From assembly GCA_017987575.1 (NCBI GenBank), contig JAGNTK010000011.1, positions 1-38,395 of the forward strand: a stretch of DNA of 38,395 nt, read 5' to 3'. The DNA is from Novosphingobium sp. GTDB taxonomy: Bacteria; Pseudomonadota; Alphaproteobacteria; Sphingomonadales; Sphingomonadaceae. Below, piece after piece: positions 1-8,954 of this stretch (position 1 is the stretch's first letter; the number at the start of each line of letters is the position of its first letter). Both the position numbers and the translations under genes were made by a program. Below the pieces are notes generated by a model. It worked only from the letters and a program-made list of their open reading frames with translations, ran no database searches and had not been told where the DNA came from.

Positions 1-330
1 GACCGACAGCACTTTCCAGACCGGCAGGCCATGCCGCGCGCGCAGTGCGGCGCAACGCTGCGGTGTTTCAGCACCATGGAGTTGCAGCACATCGAGTTTC
101 GCAGCCGCTACCGCTTCGGCAATCGCGTTGTCATCGGCATCGAGAAACACCCCGACCCGGCCGATTCGCCCGGCCGCACGCTCGCCTAGCTGTGCCGCGA
201 CATCCAGCGTCGCATAGCGCGGACTGCGCGTGGCGAACATCAACCCAAACCAGTCCGCCCGCGCCGCAATCGCGGCGTTGAGCGTTTCAGGGGTGGTCAG
301 GCCGCAGATCTTGATGGCGGGGGCAGGCAT
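1..330 (-). CDS. trpF: Phosphoribosylanthranilate isomerase, N-terminal part (runs off the window start)
   Basis: TrpF converts N-(5-phosphoribosyl)anthranilate to the carboxyphenylamino-deoxyribulose phosphate in cytoplasmic tryptophan synthesis. The first 110 codons are present, read from an ATG at 330-328. The N-terminus MPAPAIKICGLTTPE carries the family KICG motif, whose Cys (residue 9) is the expected catalytic base. The later LQLHGAETP stretch is the second conserved block of this TIM barrel. The C-terminal half, including the catalytic Asp, lies outside the window. It is on the same strand as pyrF, with two secreted-protein genes between them. Family assignment is firm; completeness of the gene cannot be judged. 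Confidence 0.93.
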   Translation of the reverse strand, partial: MPAPAIKICGLTTPETLNAAIAARADWFGLMFATRSPRYATLDVAAQLGERAAGRIGRVGVFLDADDNAIAEAVAAAKLDVLQLHGAETPQRCAALRARHGLPVWKVLSV

Positions 331-367
331 ATGCGCGCCTTACCCAAACCGGCGTTCGTGTCGAGGC

Positions 368-1108
368 TTACTGCGCCAGTTCAAACTGAACCGTCAGGCT
401 GACCTGCGCTTCGACTTCGCCCGCCGCGATCGGGCTGGACGAGGCGTCGGCCATCTTGGCCATCGCGTAGACCGGCTGTGGCGGGCTATATCCGCCGCCT
501 TCGCTGATCGAGACGATCCGTACTACGCGCAGACCGGCTGCCTTGGCATACAGGTCAGCGCGGGCGCGGGCCTGCTTCATCGCATCACCGCGCGCTTCGT
601 CCATCGCGGCGCGGGGATCGGACATCTGGAAGGCAGGCCCATTGATCTGGTTCGATCCCGAAGCAACCAGCGCATCGAGCACTTTGCCAAAGCCCTTGAT
701 GTCGCGGCTGCGGATCGTGACAGAATTGCTGGCCTGATAGCCGACGATCCGGGGTTCCTGCACCACTTGCCCGTTGGGGCCGATTACCGGCTGGCCGTAA
801 ACCGGGTTCAGATTGATCTGGCTGGTCTGAATATCCTTGTCAGCGATCCCGGCTTTCTTGAGCGTGCCAATCACCTTGGTCATCGCGGCAGCATTTGCCG
901 CCAAAGCCTCGCTAGCAGTCTTGCCTTCGCTGACGACACCAGCGGTAAACACGGCCATATCGGGCGTGCGGGTGCTTTTGCCCTCGGCCGTGATCGTCAG
1001 CAGCGTGGATGTTACGGCGACGGTGGGTTGGTCCGAATGGGCCATGGCAACTCCGGGCAAGGCAAGGGCAAGGGCGAGCGGCGCGAGGGCGAACTTCAGG
1101 GATTTCAT
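368..1108 (-). CDS. Periplasmic SIMPL-domain (DUF541) protein
   Basis: A 246-residue exported protein of the SIMPL/DUF541 (Oxidative stress defence-like, YggE) family. Residues 1-23 form a classic signal peptide ending AMA, so the mature protein is periplasmic or outer-membrane associated. The mature chain has the family pattern: an ITAEGKST strand, a TAGVVSEGKTASEAL segment, a TSQINLNPVY segment and a conserved C-terminal region ending in VSLTVQFEL. AGGAG lies about 8 nt upstream of the ATG, supporting the start. YggE-like proteins are linked to envelope or oxidative stress, but the biochemical role is not established. The stop lies 37 bp upstream of trpF, so co-transcription is possible. 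Confidence 0.88.
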   Translation of the reverse strand: MKSLKFALAPLALALALPGVAMAHSDQPTVAVTSTLLTITAEGKSTRTPDMAVFTAGVVSEGKTASEALAANAAAMTKVIGTLKKAGIADKDIQTSQINLNPVYGQPVIGPNGQVVQEPRIVGYQASNSVTIRSRDIKGFGKVLDALVASGSNQINGPAFQMSDPRAAMDEARGDAMKQARARADLYAKAAGLRVVRIVSISEGGGYSPPQPVYAMAKMADASSSPIAAGEVEAQVSLTVQFELAQ

Positions 1109-1191
1109 GGAATTACTCCTGCAATTTGAAGTGGGGTCTAGTGTAAGCCGACTTGCTGGTCACTGAACGGCAGCCTTGGCCGCATAAGCTT

Positions 1192-1614
1192 TCACCACTC
1201 ATCCGCCTCAGATTTGAAGCTGACGTTGTTGACCTTCCAGACCACGCCTACTTTCAGATAGGTCAGGTCCCATTTGACCAGGCAGCTACCCATAACGACA
1301 AGGAACTCTTCGCGCACGGCCCGCGATCCAAAGGTTCTGGTCGAGTATCGCTCTGCTGAGCCAGCCACGCCGCAATCCTTGTCGAGCGTTTGCATGGCTG
1401 CGACAGCGTCCGAGTTGTCCGCAACAGAAGGAAATTCGCGACGCAGAGTTTTCTCGACGCCGTCACGCGCGATCTGGTCAAACAATTGCTGCTCAAGCTT
1501 GGTTATCGAAGCCCGGTCCTGGGCGGATAATGGCTGGGCGTCGCTGATTGGAATTGCGCCGGCATTTGCCGTCAGCATCAGCGCGATTGTTGCTCCCCAG
1601 ATCTTGTAATTCAT
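1192..1614 (-). CDS. Small secreted hypothetical protein
   Basis: A 140-residue protein I do not recognise. Residues 1-20 form a signal peptide (MNYKIWGATIALMLTANAGA), so it should be exported to the periplasm. The mature part begins with a helical, charged region (SAQDRASITKLEQQLFDQIARDG) and contains two cysteines that could form a disulfide (DKDCGVAG and MGSCLVKW). It ends in a Trp- and Val-rich strand region. A strong AGGAGG ribosome-binding site lies about 8 nt upstream of the ATG. It sits between pyrF and the SIMPL gene on the same strand. Confidence 0.75.
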   Translation of the reverse strand: MNYKIWGATIALMLTANAGAIPISDAQPLSAQDRASITKLEQQLFDQIARDGVEKTLRREFPSVADNSDAVAAMQTLDKDCGVAGSAERYSTRTFGSRAVREEFLVVMGSCLVKWDLTYLKVGVVWKVNNVSFKSEADEW

Positions 1615-1635
1615 CGCATGGCCTCCTGCTTGACG

Positions 1636-2313
1636 TCACAGCGTACCCTCAATCGCCCGCGCAGCCGCTGCCGGATCCTCGGCGCGGGCAATCGGTCGGC
1701 CGATCACCAGCACGCTGGCCCCGGCATCGCGGGCCTGACGCGGCGTGACGGCGCGTTTCTGATCGCCCAGTTTGGCATCGGCGGGGCGCAGACCGGGGAC
1801 GACCAGATAACCATCGCGCCACATTGCGTGGACCGCTGCCACCTCGTGCCCCGAACAGACGATCCCGTCGAGACCGGCCTCGCGCGCCAGTTCGGCGAGC
1901 CGCATCACCTGATCGTGCGGGGTGCCACCGATCCCGGTCGCGGCCATGTCGTCTTCGTCCAGGCTGGTGAGCAGGGTGACGCCAACGACCTTGCAGTTCT
2001 CCCCGGCCGCCGCCTTGGCATCTTCCATCATCGCCCGGCCACCTGCGGCGTGGACGGTGACGATCGCTGGCTCCAGAACATGGATCGCCTGCATCGCGCC
2101 CGCGACAGTGTTGGGGATATCGTGGAGCTTCAGATCGAGGAAGATCGGCAGACCCAGCTTGTGAACTTCGAGCACACCGTGGTGGCCATGGGCGTAGAAG
2201 AATTCCATCCCCAGCTTCAGTCCGCCGATATGCGCTGCGGCCTTTTTAGCCACTTCGAGCGCGGTGTCGAGGCGAGGGAAATCGAGCGCGAGATAGATCG
2301 GATTTGTGTTCAT
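1636..2313 (-). CDS. pyrF: Orotidine 5'-phosphate decarboxylase
   Basis: Catalyses the last step of UMP synthesis, decarboxylation of OMP, as a cytoplasmic TIM-barrel dimer. The 225 residues match the usual bacterial length. LALDF (residues 8-12) gives the first active-site Asp. The signature DLKLHDIPNT spans 60-69 with the catalytic D60-K62-D65 array. A phosphate-binding region (VVPGLRP and later VLVIGRPI) lies near the end. The start codon overlaps the stop of the upstream LapA-like gene by 4 bases (ATGA), indicating translational coupling. Confidence 0.97.
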   Translation of the reverse strand: MNTNPIYLALDFPRLDTALEVAKKAAAHIGGLKLGMEFFYAHGHHGVLEVHKLGLPIFLDLKLHDIPNTVAGAMQAIHVLEPAIVTVHAAGGRAMMEDAKAAAGENCKVVGVTLLTSLDEDDMAATGIGGTPHDQVMRLAELAREAGLDGIVCSGHEVAAVHAMWRDGYLVVPGLRPADAKLGDQKRAVTPRQARDAGASVLVIGRPIARAEDPAAAARAIEGTL

Positions 2314-2651
2314 TGCGGTGGTGCCAAAGGATCCTGAGTGGTTGCGTTTTCAAGTTGGGTGGCGGTGCCAATTGCGCTGGGCGCAGACTGGCTGGCTGAT
2401 TTGACCGAATTTTCCAGAAACCCGATCCGCCGCTTCAGCTGCCAGCGCGCACCCTTATGGATCAGCCACATCGGCAGGAACCCCAGCACCATCGAAACGA
2501 TCACGATAAACCCGACCGGCCATTCCAGATGGACATAGTTGCCGTCATCAAGCGGCCAGAGATTGAGCGGCACGGTTTGCCAGTTGATCGCGATAAACGC
2601 GACCAATGCGACAGTGAATGCGAGCAGCAGGAGCGTGCGGATCAATTGCAT
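2310..2651 (-). CDS. LapA-domain (DUF1049) inner-membrane protein
   Basis: A 113-residue protein with two predicted membrane helices, about residues 5-22 and 45-65. A short amphipathic loop lies between them and a basic, coiled-coil-prone tail follows (KGARWQLKRRIGFLENSV). This is the layout of the LapA/DUF1049 family, to which E. coli LapA (YciS) belongs; that protein works with LapB in controlling lipopolysaccharide assembly. In Sphingomonadales the gene commonly precedes pyrF. Here the stop overlaps the pyrF start by 4 bases. No LapB homologue is visible in the window, so an LPS role is only inference. Confidence 0.78.
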   Translation of the reverse strand: MQLIRTLLLLAFTVALVAFIAINWQTVPLNLWPLDDGNYVHLEWPVGFIVIVSMVLGFLPMWLIHKGARWQLKRRIGFLENSVKSASQSAPSAIGTATQLENATTQDPLAPPQ

Positions 2652-2671
2652 GGACCTTGCCTCCTTGTTTG

Positions 2672-3664
2672 TCAGGGCTTTGCTTGGGCGATGCTAGGCG
2701 GCTTGGCGGGCGAAGGGAAGGGCTTCGAGAGGAAAGCGTCGACATCGGCCGCACTGCGCTGTGCTGCTTCTTCCATCGGCATATGCCCGATGCCGGGATA
2801 GATGATCTTGGCCGATCCGGGGATCCGTGCGGCGAACCAGTCTGCCCCGCCGACCGGGATCAACTTGTCCTGATCGCCCCACAGGATCAGCGTTGGCACC
2901 TTGATTTCGCCGAGCCTTGCGGTGTTGGTGTCACGCTTTCCATACTCGGCAAAGCGCGCACCGGTAGCCTTGCGGTTGCCGGGATAGCGGTTGAGTTCCC
3001 AATAGCGGTCAACCGCAGCAGGGGTGACTACCGCTTGGTTCGAGACCGAACCGTGAAGTGATTTCTCGAATATCGAACGCGGGGTGATCACCAGTGCAAT
3101 TTTGCTGAGGCCGGGGGTGCGGGCAATCCGAAACCCGATCGGCAGCGACTTGTTCGGATCATCTGGCGGCCCGCCGGCATCAACCAGCACCAGATGGGTG
3201 AGCTTGCCGGGATGGGCGAGCGCATATTCCCAGGCGACATAGCCGCCCATCGAATTCCCCGCGAGCGCAAATCGCGAAACGCCCAGCTTGCCCATCAGCG
3301 CATCGAGCGTGCTGACAAAGGCTGCGCCATCGTACTGCCCGCTGGGGTTGGGGCCGGTCAGCCCATGACCGATCTGGTCAAGGCTGATGATCCGGTACTT
3401 GGCGCCCAGCAGCGACACCCATGGCTCCCAGGTGTGGAGCGAGGCGTTGGAACCATGAAGCAGAACCAGCACCGGCCCATCGCGCTTGCCTTCATCGCGG
3501 ACATGCATGGTCAGGCCGCCACCGACATCGACGAACTGCGAAGCCTTGTTCGTGTACTTCGCCCGCATTTCGCTGGGATCGGTATCGGGAGTATAGCCAA
3601 TGGCGAAGAGGCCGATCAGGGCGACGAGCAAGAGGCCGCCGATCCATTTGAATGCGCGCTTCAT
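2672..3664 (-). CDS. Membrane-anchored alpha/beta hydrolase
   Basis: A 330-residue alpha/beta-hydrolase-fold protein with an N-terminal membrane anchor (about residues 6-25). The fold signatures are present. VLLHGS at 67-72 is the oxyanion region, and the nucleophile elbow GNSMGG has Ser138. The acid is in LILWGDQDKLIP and the His in YPGIGHMPMEE. It therefore appears catalytically intact, but the substrate is unknown. I start it at the ATG at 3664, which has AAGGAGAG just upstream. A longer frame to 3715 runs into an intergenic repeat and lacks such a site. The C-terminal tail is Pro/Lys-rich. Confidence 0.85.
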   Translation of the reverse strand: MKRAFKWIGGLLLVALIGLFAIGYTPDTDPSEMRAKYTNKASQFVDVGGGLTMHVRDEGKRDGPVLVLLHGSNASLHTWEPWVSLLGAKYRIISLDQIGHGLTGPNPSGQYDGAAFVSTLDALMGKLGVSRFALAGNSMGGYVAWEYALAHPGKLTHLVLVDAGGPPDDPNKSLPIGFRIARTPGLSKIALVITPRSIFEKSLHGSVSNQAVVTPAAVDRYWELNRYPGNRKATGARFAEYGKRDTNTARLGEIKVPTLILWGDQDKLIPVGGADWFAARIPGSAKIIYPGIGHMPMEEAAQRSAADVDAFLSKPFPSPAKPPSIAQAKP

Positions 3665-3710
3665 TGGCTCTCTCCTTTGGTTGCCACCCACATCAACCTC
3701 TAACAACTTC

Positions 3711-3847
3711 GTCACCCTGAACTTGTTTCAGGGTCCATCTCTCGCCACAAACCGAAGCGTTGCTGCATGGCAAGACGATCGCGTCATGCTTCTATTCGAA
3801 GGACCGGTTGTGCGGCACGATGGATCCTGAAACAAGTTCAGGATGAC
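3711..3847. repeat. Intergenic inverted-repeat element, family A, copy 1
   Basis: Arms of 27 nt at 3711-3737 and 3821-3847 are inverted copies of each other with only a few mismatches. Each arm contains its own smaller palindrome, CCTGAACTTGTTTCAGG on the left. An 83-nt spacer separates them. The element fills the gap between purB and the downstream hydrolase. A homologous copy with perfect arms lies at 15648-15788. It resembles REP/REPIN-type elements; no mobility gene is nearby. Confidence 0.85.
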
Positions 3848-3878
3848 GGCTCGAAATGGAGATGTAGCGGTCGGGCGC

Positions 3879-5192
3879 CTACTCGCCAAACACTCGCTCA
3901 AAAATCGTGTCGATCGCCTTGAAGTGATAGTCGAGGTTGAACTTCTCTGCGAGGTCCTCCGCGCTCATCACGGCGGTGACTTCGGGATCGGCCTGCAGCA
4001 GCTCGAGCAAGCTCAGCTGCCCGTCCGATTCCCATACCTTCATCGCATTGCGCTGAACCAGTTTGTAGCTGGCATCGCGTTCCAGACCCGCTTGCGTAAG
4101 CGCCAGCAGCACCCGCTGTGAATGGACCAGACCGCCCATCTTATCGAGGTTCTTCTGCATCCGTTCCGGATAGACCAGCAGCTTGTCGATCACCCCGGTC
4201 AGCCGGGCGAGCGCGAAGTCGAGCGTAATCGTTGCGTCCGGCCCAATGTAGCGTTCGACCGAAGAGTGCGAAATATCGCGCTCATGCCACAGGGCGACGT
4301 TTTCGAGCGCCGGGGTAACCGCCGAACGCACCACCCGGGCGAGGCCGGTGAGGTTTTCGGTCAGCACCGGGTTGCGCTTGTGCGGCATAGCCGACGAACC
4401 TTTTTGCCCGGGCGAGAAGTACTCCTCTGCCTCCAGCACCTCGGTCCGCTGCAAATGGCGCACTTCGATCGCGAGGCGCTCGATCGAGCTGGCGATCACG
4501 CCCAGCGTGGCAAAGAACATCGCGTGGCGATCACGCGGGATTACCTGCGTGCTGACCGGCTCGATGCTCAGGCCAAGCTTCTCGGCGACGTATTCCTCAA
4601 CCGAGGGATCGATGTTGGCAAAAGTGCCGACTGCGCCCGAAATCGCGCATGTTGCAATTTCAGCCCGCGCCGCGACCAGCCGCGCCTTGCAGCGGGTGAA
4701 CTCAGCATAGGCCTCGGCCAGCTTCTTGCCGAAAGTGGTCGGCTCGGCATGGATGCCATGGCTGCGGCCGATGGTGGGCGTGTACTTGTGCTCCAGCGCG
4801 CGGCGCTTGATCGCGGCCAGCAGTTCGTCGAGGTCCGCCAGCAGAATGTCGCTGGCCTGCGCCATTTGCACCGACAGCGTGGTGTCGAGCACGTCGCTGC
4901 TGGTCATCCCCTGATGCATGAACCGCGCTTCCGGGCCGACCTGTTGCGCGACCCAATCGAGGAACGCGATGACATCGTGTTTGGTCACGGCTTCAATTGC
5001 GTCAATCGCGGCCACGTCGATCTTGGGATTGGTCGCCCACCAGTCCCACAGCGCCTTGGCGCCGGACATGGGAACCACACCCAGTTCGCCCAGCTTTTGC
5101 GTGGCGTGGGCCTCAATCTCGAACCAGATCCTGAACCGCGCTTCGGGCTCCCAGATCGCAGTCATCGCGGGGCGGGAATAGCGGGGGACCAT
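3879..5192 (-). CDS. purB: Adenylosuccinate lyase
   Basis: PurB acts twice in purine synthesis, cleaving SAICAR to AICAR and adenylosuccinate to AMP, each with release of fumarate. The 437-residue length is normal. The fumarase/aspartase superfamily signature [10 protein letters not shown] spans residues 266-275, and GRSHGIHA around 142-149 holds the conserved histidines. TSSDVLDT at 97-104 is the first substrate-binding block. AAGGAG lies 7 nt upstream of the ATG at 5192. The gene is followed by repeat element A1 and then the hydrolase gene; no purC/purS/purQ/purL neighbours are present here. Confidence 0.97.
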   Translation of the reverse strand: MVPRYSRPAMTAIWEPEARFRIWFEIEAHATQKLGELGVVPMSGAKALWDWWATNPKIDVAAIDAIEAVTKHDVIAFLDWVAQQVGPEARFMHQGMTSSDVLDTTLSVQMAQASDILLADLDELLAAIKRRALEHKYTPTIGRSHGIHAEPTTFGKKLAEAYAEFTRCKARLVAARAEIATCAISGAVGTFANIDPSVEEYVAEKLGLSIEPVSTQVIPRDRHAMFFATLGVIASSIERLAIEVRHLQRTEVLEAEEYFSPGQKGSSAMPHKRNPVLTENLTGLARVVRSAVTPALENVALWHERDISHSSVERYIGPDATITLDFALARLTGVIDKLLVYPERMQKNLDKMGGLVHSQRVLLALTQAGLERDASYKLVQRNAMKVWESDGQLSLLELLQADPEVTAVMSAEDLAEKFNLDYHFKAIDTIFERVFGE

Positions 5193-5262
5193 GTTCGACT
5201 CCTTCAGGATATGCAGGAGCCGCTAGGGGGAGGGGGCGTGGAAGGCAAGGGGTGGGCGGGGA

Positions 5263-5949
5263 TTATGCCTCCACCGGCGGCTTGTCATAGGTCCCCTGCA
5301 TCGTGATCGCTGCATCAGGTGCAGCCAAAATCGCCTTCAGCGTCTCCACCGGATAGGCCATGTTTGGCACCGCCGGATCATAGGCCGGTTGGGCTACCGG
5401 CTCATCCGTCGTGCAGGGTGCCGGATTGAGCATCGCTTGCGCTTCCTCGCCCAAAATGCCGCATTCGGCCAGAATTGCTGGATCGACCCAGCGCGCCGGA
5501 TCGACTTCGGTGACTTTGCAGGCGACTTCCAGCGTCAGCCCCTCTGGCCCGGCGAAGTAGATTGATTTGCAAAAGCCATGCCCGATCGGGCCGATTGCGG
5601 GGACGCCACGGCTGCGGATGCGGTTGCGCATGGCGATCAGGCCAGCTTCATCGGGCGCGCGGAAGGCGAGGTGCTGCATCGTGCCCGCCGCGCATTTGCC
5701 CGCGCCGGTCCCGGCGTGGGTGATGCCAAGGGTTGAGGGCACTTCGGCAATCCCGGCCAGTTCGACTACCGAGAAATAGCTCGCCTCGTCCATTTTCAGG
5801 AAGGCGTGCTTGCCGCCGGGCACGCCGTGCATTTCGAACAGCCCGACCAGCGGAAAGCCCATCACCTGCGTGAAGAAGGTTAGCTGCGCCTTCATGTTGG
5901 CGCTCATGATCGCGATGTGGTGGATGCCATTGGGGTGCTGGGTGGGCAT
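5263..5949 (-). CDS. VOC-fold (glyoxalase/bleomycin resistance superfamily) protein
   Basis: A 228-residue protein with an N-terminal vicinal-oxygen-chelate domain. NGIHHIAIMSANM begins the first beta-alpha-beta-beta-beta module, MQHLAFRAP begins the second, and GPEGLTLEVAC supplies the usual C-terminal Glu metal ligand. The last 80 or so residues are a Pro/Ala-rich extension outside the VOC core. I place the start at the ATG at 5949, preceded by GGAAGAGGA. The frame continues upstream to 6027 without a better site. Such proteins are dioxygenases, isomerases or glyoxalases; the substrate cannot be read from the sequence. Confidence 0.85.
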   Translation of the reverse strand: MPTQHPNGIHHIAIMSANMKAQLTFFTQVMGFPLVGLFEMHGVPGGKHAFLKMDEASYFSVVELAGIAEVPSTLGITHAGTGAGKCAAGTMQHLAFRAPDEAGLIAMRNRIRSRGVPAIGPIGHGFCKSIYFAGPEGLTLEVACKVTEVDPARWVDPAILAECGILGEEAQAMLNPAPCTTDEPVAQPAYDPAVPNMAYPVETLKAILAAPDAAITMQGTYDKPPVEA

Positions 5950-6053
5950 GGTCCGTCCTCTTCCGTTTCCGCAGAGCCTAATCAGACCTGCACGGTTGGC
6001 AAGGGCCGCAAGGGGGCTTGAACCCAAAGCGCTGACAGGCCACCACTATCCCG

Positions 6054-7499
6054 GTGTTCGCGCCCCAGGTCAGTCGCCGCAGTTTCATTGCCGCCAGCGC
6101 GGCGGTACTGCTCGTGCCGGGGACGCTGCGCGCACAGGAGGTCGCCCGCATGAAGTCAAATCGTCCCGCCCCGGCCCAGCGCCGCTTTGTCAGCAAGGCG
6201 GTGGAGCGCGAGATCGACCGGGTAGCGGGCTTGATCAAGGATCCCGAACTGCGCTGGATGTTTGAAAACTGCTTTCCCAACACGCTTGATACCACGGTGT
6301 TCATGGGCAAGATCGACGGCAAAGCCGACGCCTTTGTCATCACCGGCGATATCGACGCGTTGTGGCTGCGCGATTCGGCGGCGCAGTTGCGACCTTACCT
6401 GCATCTCGTGCGCGGTGACGAGAATCTGCAACAGCTCTATCGCGGGCTGATCCGCCGTCATGCGCGCTGTGTGCTGCTCGATCCCTATGCCAACGCCTTT
6501 ACCCGCGATCCGGCATCAAAGGACGGGCTGCATTGGTCAAAATCCGATCGGACCGAGATGAAACCCGGCGTGGCCGAGCGCAAATGGGAGGTCGATTCGC
6601 TGTGCTATGTCTTGCGGCTGGCGCACGATTACTGGCAGGCCAGTGGCGATGTGGAACCGTTTGACGATGTCTGGGTGGCGGCTGCAAAGCTGATCGTTTC
6701 AACCTTCAAGGAACAGCAACGCTTCAACGGTCCCGGGCCCTACCGGTTCCAGCGCCAGAGCACCCAGCCGACCGAAACGACGCTGGCCGGGGTGGGCGTG
6801 CCGACCAAAAAGCACGGGTTGATTCACTCCGCATTCCGCCCGTCAGACGATGCCTGCACCTTTCCCTGTAACATCCCGGGCAATCTGTTCGCCGTCGCCA
6901 CTTTGCGCGAATTGGCGACGATGGCCCGCGTAGTGCTGCAGGATATGGCTTTGGCGGACGAAGCCAGCGCACTCGCCAGCGAAGTGGAAAAGGCGGTGTT
7001 CGCGCATGGGTTGATGCAACTGCCCGATGGGCGTCAGGTCTTTGCCTATGAGACTGACGGATATGGCAACCACCTGTTCATGGACGATGCCAATGTGCCA
7101 TCGTTGCTGGGGCTGGCCTATCTGCGTTGCCTGCCCGCCGATTACCCGCTGTGGCGGACGACTGCCGAGGCCGTTTGGAGCGAGGCCAATCCGTGGTTCT
7201 TCCGCGGAAAGGCCGCTGAGGGGATCGGCGGGCCACATATCGGCGAAGGGCAGGTCTGGCCGATGTCGATCATCGTGCGCGCCCTATCAAGCGACGATGA
7301 CGCGGTGATCGGCTGGAGCCTGAAGACCCTGCGCGCCACCCACGCCGGGACCGGGTTCATGCACGAAGCCTTCGACAAGGACGATCCGGCCAAGTTTACC
7401 CGGACATGGTTCGCCTGGGTCAACGGCCTGTTCGGGGAACTGTTGGTGAAGGTGGCAAAGGAGCGGTCGCATCTGCTGGCGGCGGACTATGGCGCTTAG
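6054..7499 (+). CDS. Tat-exported GH125-family (DUF1237) exo-alpha-1,6-mannosidase-like protein
   Basis: A 481-residue protein of the GH125/DUF1237 glycoside hydrolase family, whose characterised members remove alpha-1,6-linked mannose. SRRSFI at residues 7-12 followed by a hydrophobic stretch ending LRAQ is a twin-arginine signal, implying folded export to the periplasm. Recognisable blocks are MFENCFPNTLDTTV (69-82), GDIDALWLRDSAAQLRPY (98-115), DPASKDGLHWSKSDRTE, KHGLIHSAFRPSDDA, and PHIGEGQVWPMS near the C-terminus with a conserved Glu. The start is a GTG at 6054; an in-frame stop lies just upstream, so no longer form exists, and no good Shine-Dalgarno is visible. The gene converges with the NRDE gene, the two stops overlapping by 4 bp. 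The real substrate here is unknown. Confidence 0.85.
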   Translation: MFAPQVSRRSFIAASAAVLLVPGTLRAQEVARMKSNRPAPAQRRFVSKAVEREIDRVAGLIKDPELRWMFENCFPNTLDTTVFMGKIDGKADAFVITGDIDALWLRDSAAQLRPYLHLVRGDENLQQLYRGLIRRHARCVLLDPYANAFTRDPASKDGLHWSKSDRTEMKPGVAERKWEVDSLCYVLRLAHDYWQASGDVEPFDDVWVAAAKLIVSTFKEQQRFNGPGPYRFQRQSTQPTETTLAGVGVPTKKHGLIHSAFRPSDDACTFPCNIPGNLFAVATLRELATMARVVLQDMALADEASALASEVEKAVFAHGLMQLPDGRQVFAYETDGYGNHLFMDDANVPSLLGLAYLRCLPADYPLWRTTAEAVWSEANPWFFRGKAAEGIGGPHIGEGQVWPMSIIVRALSSDDDAVIGWSLKTLRATHAGTGFMHEAFDKDDPAKFTRTWFAWVNGLFGELLVKVAKERSHLLAADYGA

Positions 7500-8188
7500 C
7501 TGAATTCCAGCGCGGTTTCACCCGTTACCGCACCACCAGTATCAAATCGGCGTTCGATGATCCGGCCATGGCCATCGTGATCGATCGCCACCACTGTTGA
7601 GCAGCGCGTCCCGTAAACCGGACTGAGCACGAACGGAGCGGTGATGAACTCCTCGGGCTGGGCCGGGTCAGGGGCCAGATCAGACAGCGGCTCCAGCAAG
7701 GCTTCCAGCGCGGCCCCGCCGTCCAGCCAATCGCGCAAGGCCGCTTCAAACCGCGCCTCCTTGTGCCAATGCTCGTCCAGCCCGCCGTTGGAGAGGCTGT
7801 GGATGCCGGGGATCAGCGTGCGGGTTTCGGGACTGGGAAAATTTGTGCTGAGCGACGCGCCATCGGGCCCGGCCATGAACAGGTTGAACGGGTTCATCGC
7901 CGCCACATCGCCAGCGTCCTCGCCCAGCAGCCAGCCGGTTACCAAGGCCCCGCGGCTGGCCATGCCGGGCTGGGGATAGCCTGCCGCACGGCGATTGGTG
8001 ACGAGGGCAAAGCGGCCATGCCCGACGCCTAGCCATGTTCCCCCAGCCTCTAGGTCGCGGCCCGCCGAAATTCCGTTGCCCCACAGGCTCAGCGGTGCGG
8101 CGGCACGGGCGTGGTATTCATCGCGGTTGGCAATCGCGACCAAGGCCCAGCGCGGATGCGCGGCCCAGGCAATCGCAGCTACGCACAT
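7496..8188 (-). CDS. NRDE (TANGO2-like) family protein
   Basis: A 230-residue protein of the NRDE/TANGO2 (DUF833) family, named for the motif IANRDEYHARA near residue 20. The N-terminus MCVAAIAWAAHPRWAL has the invariant Cys2, which in Ntn-type families can be the nucleophile after Met removal. Later conserved parts are GGTWLGV, ALVTNRR and FVLSPVYGTRCSTVVAIDHDG. Eukaryotic TANGO2 affects heme and lipid metabolism; bacterial function is poorly defined. The ATG at 8188 is one base past the radC stop, so it is very likely translated from the radC message. Confidence 0.88.
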   Translation of the reverse strand: MCVAAIAWAAHPRWALVAIANRDEYHARAAAPLSLWGNGISAGRDLEAGGTWLGVGHGRFALVTNRRAAGYPQPGMASRGALVTGWLLGEDAGDVAAMNPFNLFMAGPDGASLSTNFPSPETRTLIPGIHSLSNGGLDEHWHKEARFEAALRDWLDGGAALEALLEPLSDLAPDPAQPEEFITAPFVLSPVYGTRCSTVVAIDHDGHGRIIERRFDTGGAVTGETALEFS

Positions 8189-8189
8189 C

Positions 8190-8882
8190 TCACACCAGCC
8201 CCTTGGCGCGCAGGCTGACGTGGCCTTCCTTGCCGATGATCACGTGATCATGCAGCGTGATCCCCAGCAACCGCCCGGCTTCGGCAATCCGGTTCGTGAT
8301 CTGGATATCGGCGCGGCTCGGTTCGGGTGAGCCCGACGGGTGGTTGTGGACCATGATCAAGGCCGCTGCGCCCAGATCGAGCGCCTTCTTGACCACCTCG
8401 CGCGGATGGATCGCGGCTTCGTCGAGGGAGCCTTCGGATAGCAGTTCGTCACTGACCAGCCGGTTCTTGCTATCGAGGTAAAGCGCGCGGACCCGTTCGT
8501 GCTTCAGGTGGGCCATGTCGATCGTCAGATAGTCGATCAGCGCCTGCCAACTAGCCAACACCGGTTGATCCTGCACCCCGGTACGGGCCAACCGCCGGGT
8601 GGCGAGTGCCACAATCTTGAGCGCTGCCGCGCTGGTTTCGCCCATCCCGGGATGCTTGGCGAGCGCCGAAGGATCGGCGTTGAACACGCCTGCCAGCCCG
8701 CCAAACCGCGCCAGCAGGCTTTTGGCGAGCGGCTTTACATCCTTGCGCGGGATCGCAGTCATCAGCAGATATTCGATCATCTCGTGATCACCCAGCGCGC
8801 CTTCGCCGCCGGTCAGCAACCGGGTGCGCAGCCGGGCGCGGTGCCCCGTTCCATCATGCGCTTGCGGTTTATCCTCGGCCAC
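8190..8882 (-). CDS. radC: RadC/JAB-domain protein
   Basis: A RadC-family protein of about 230 residues. An N-terminal helix-hairpin-helix-like region (LARFGGLAGVFN, LAKHPGMGETSAAALK) is followed by a C-terminal JAB/JAMM metalloprotease-like domain. The JAMM motif HNHPSGSPEPSRAD is complete (H-x-H-x7-S-x2-D). The historical DNA-repair annotation is disputed and the true function of RadC is unresolved. I prefer the GTG at 8882, which has AGGAG 6 nt upstream. The ATG at 8918 has no such site and would overlap the divergent ydbH region. Confidence 0.93.
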   Translation of the reverse strand: MAEDKPQAHDGTGHRARLRTRLLTGGEGALGDHEMIEYLLMTAIPRKDVKPLAKSLLARFGGLAGVFNADPSALAKHPGMGETSAAALKIVALATRRLARTGVQDQPVLASWQALIDYLTIDMAHLKHERVRALYLDSKNRLVSDELLSEGSLDEAAIHPREVVKKALDLGAAALIMVHNHPSGSPEPSRADIQITNRIAEAGRLLGITLHDHVIIGKEGHVSLRAKGLV

Positions 8883-8954
8883 GCGTGGCTCCTGTGCGGG
8901 TGACGGCTGGCAATGCATTGCCTTTCGCAGACCAAACGCGCAAGTGTAGCGGCA

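Noticed and set aside
8883-8918. ATG start of radC at 8918
   Set aside because: No ribosome-binding site precedes it, while the GTG at 8882 has AGGAG at ideal spacing and avoids overlap with the ydbH upstream region.
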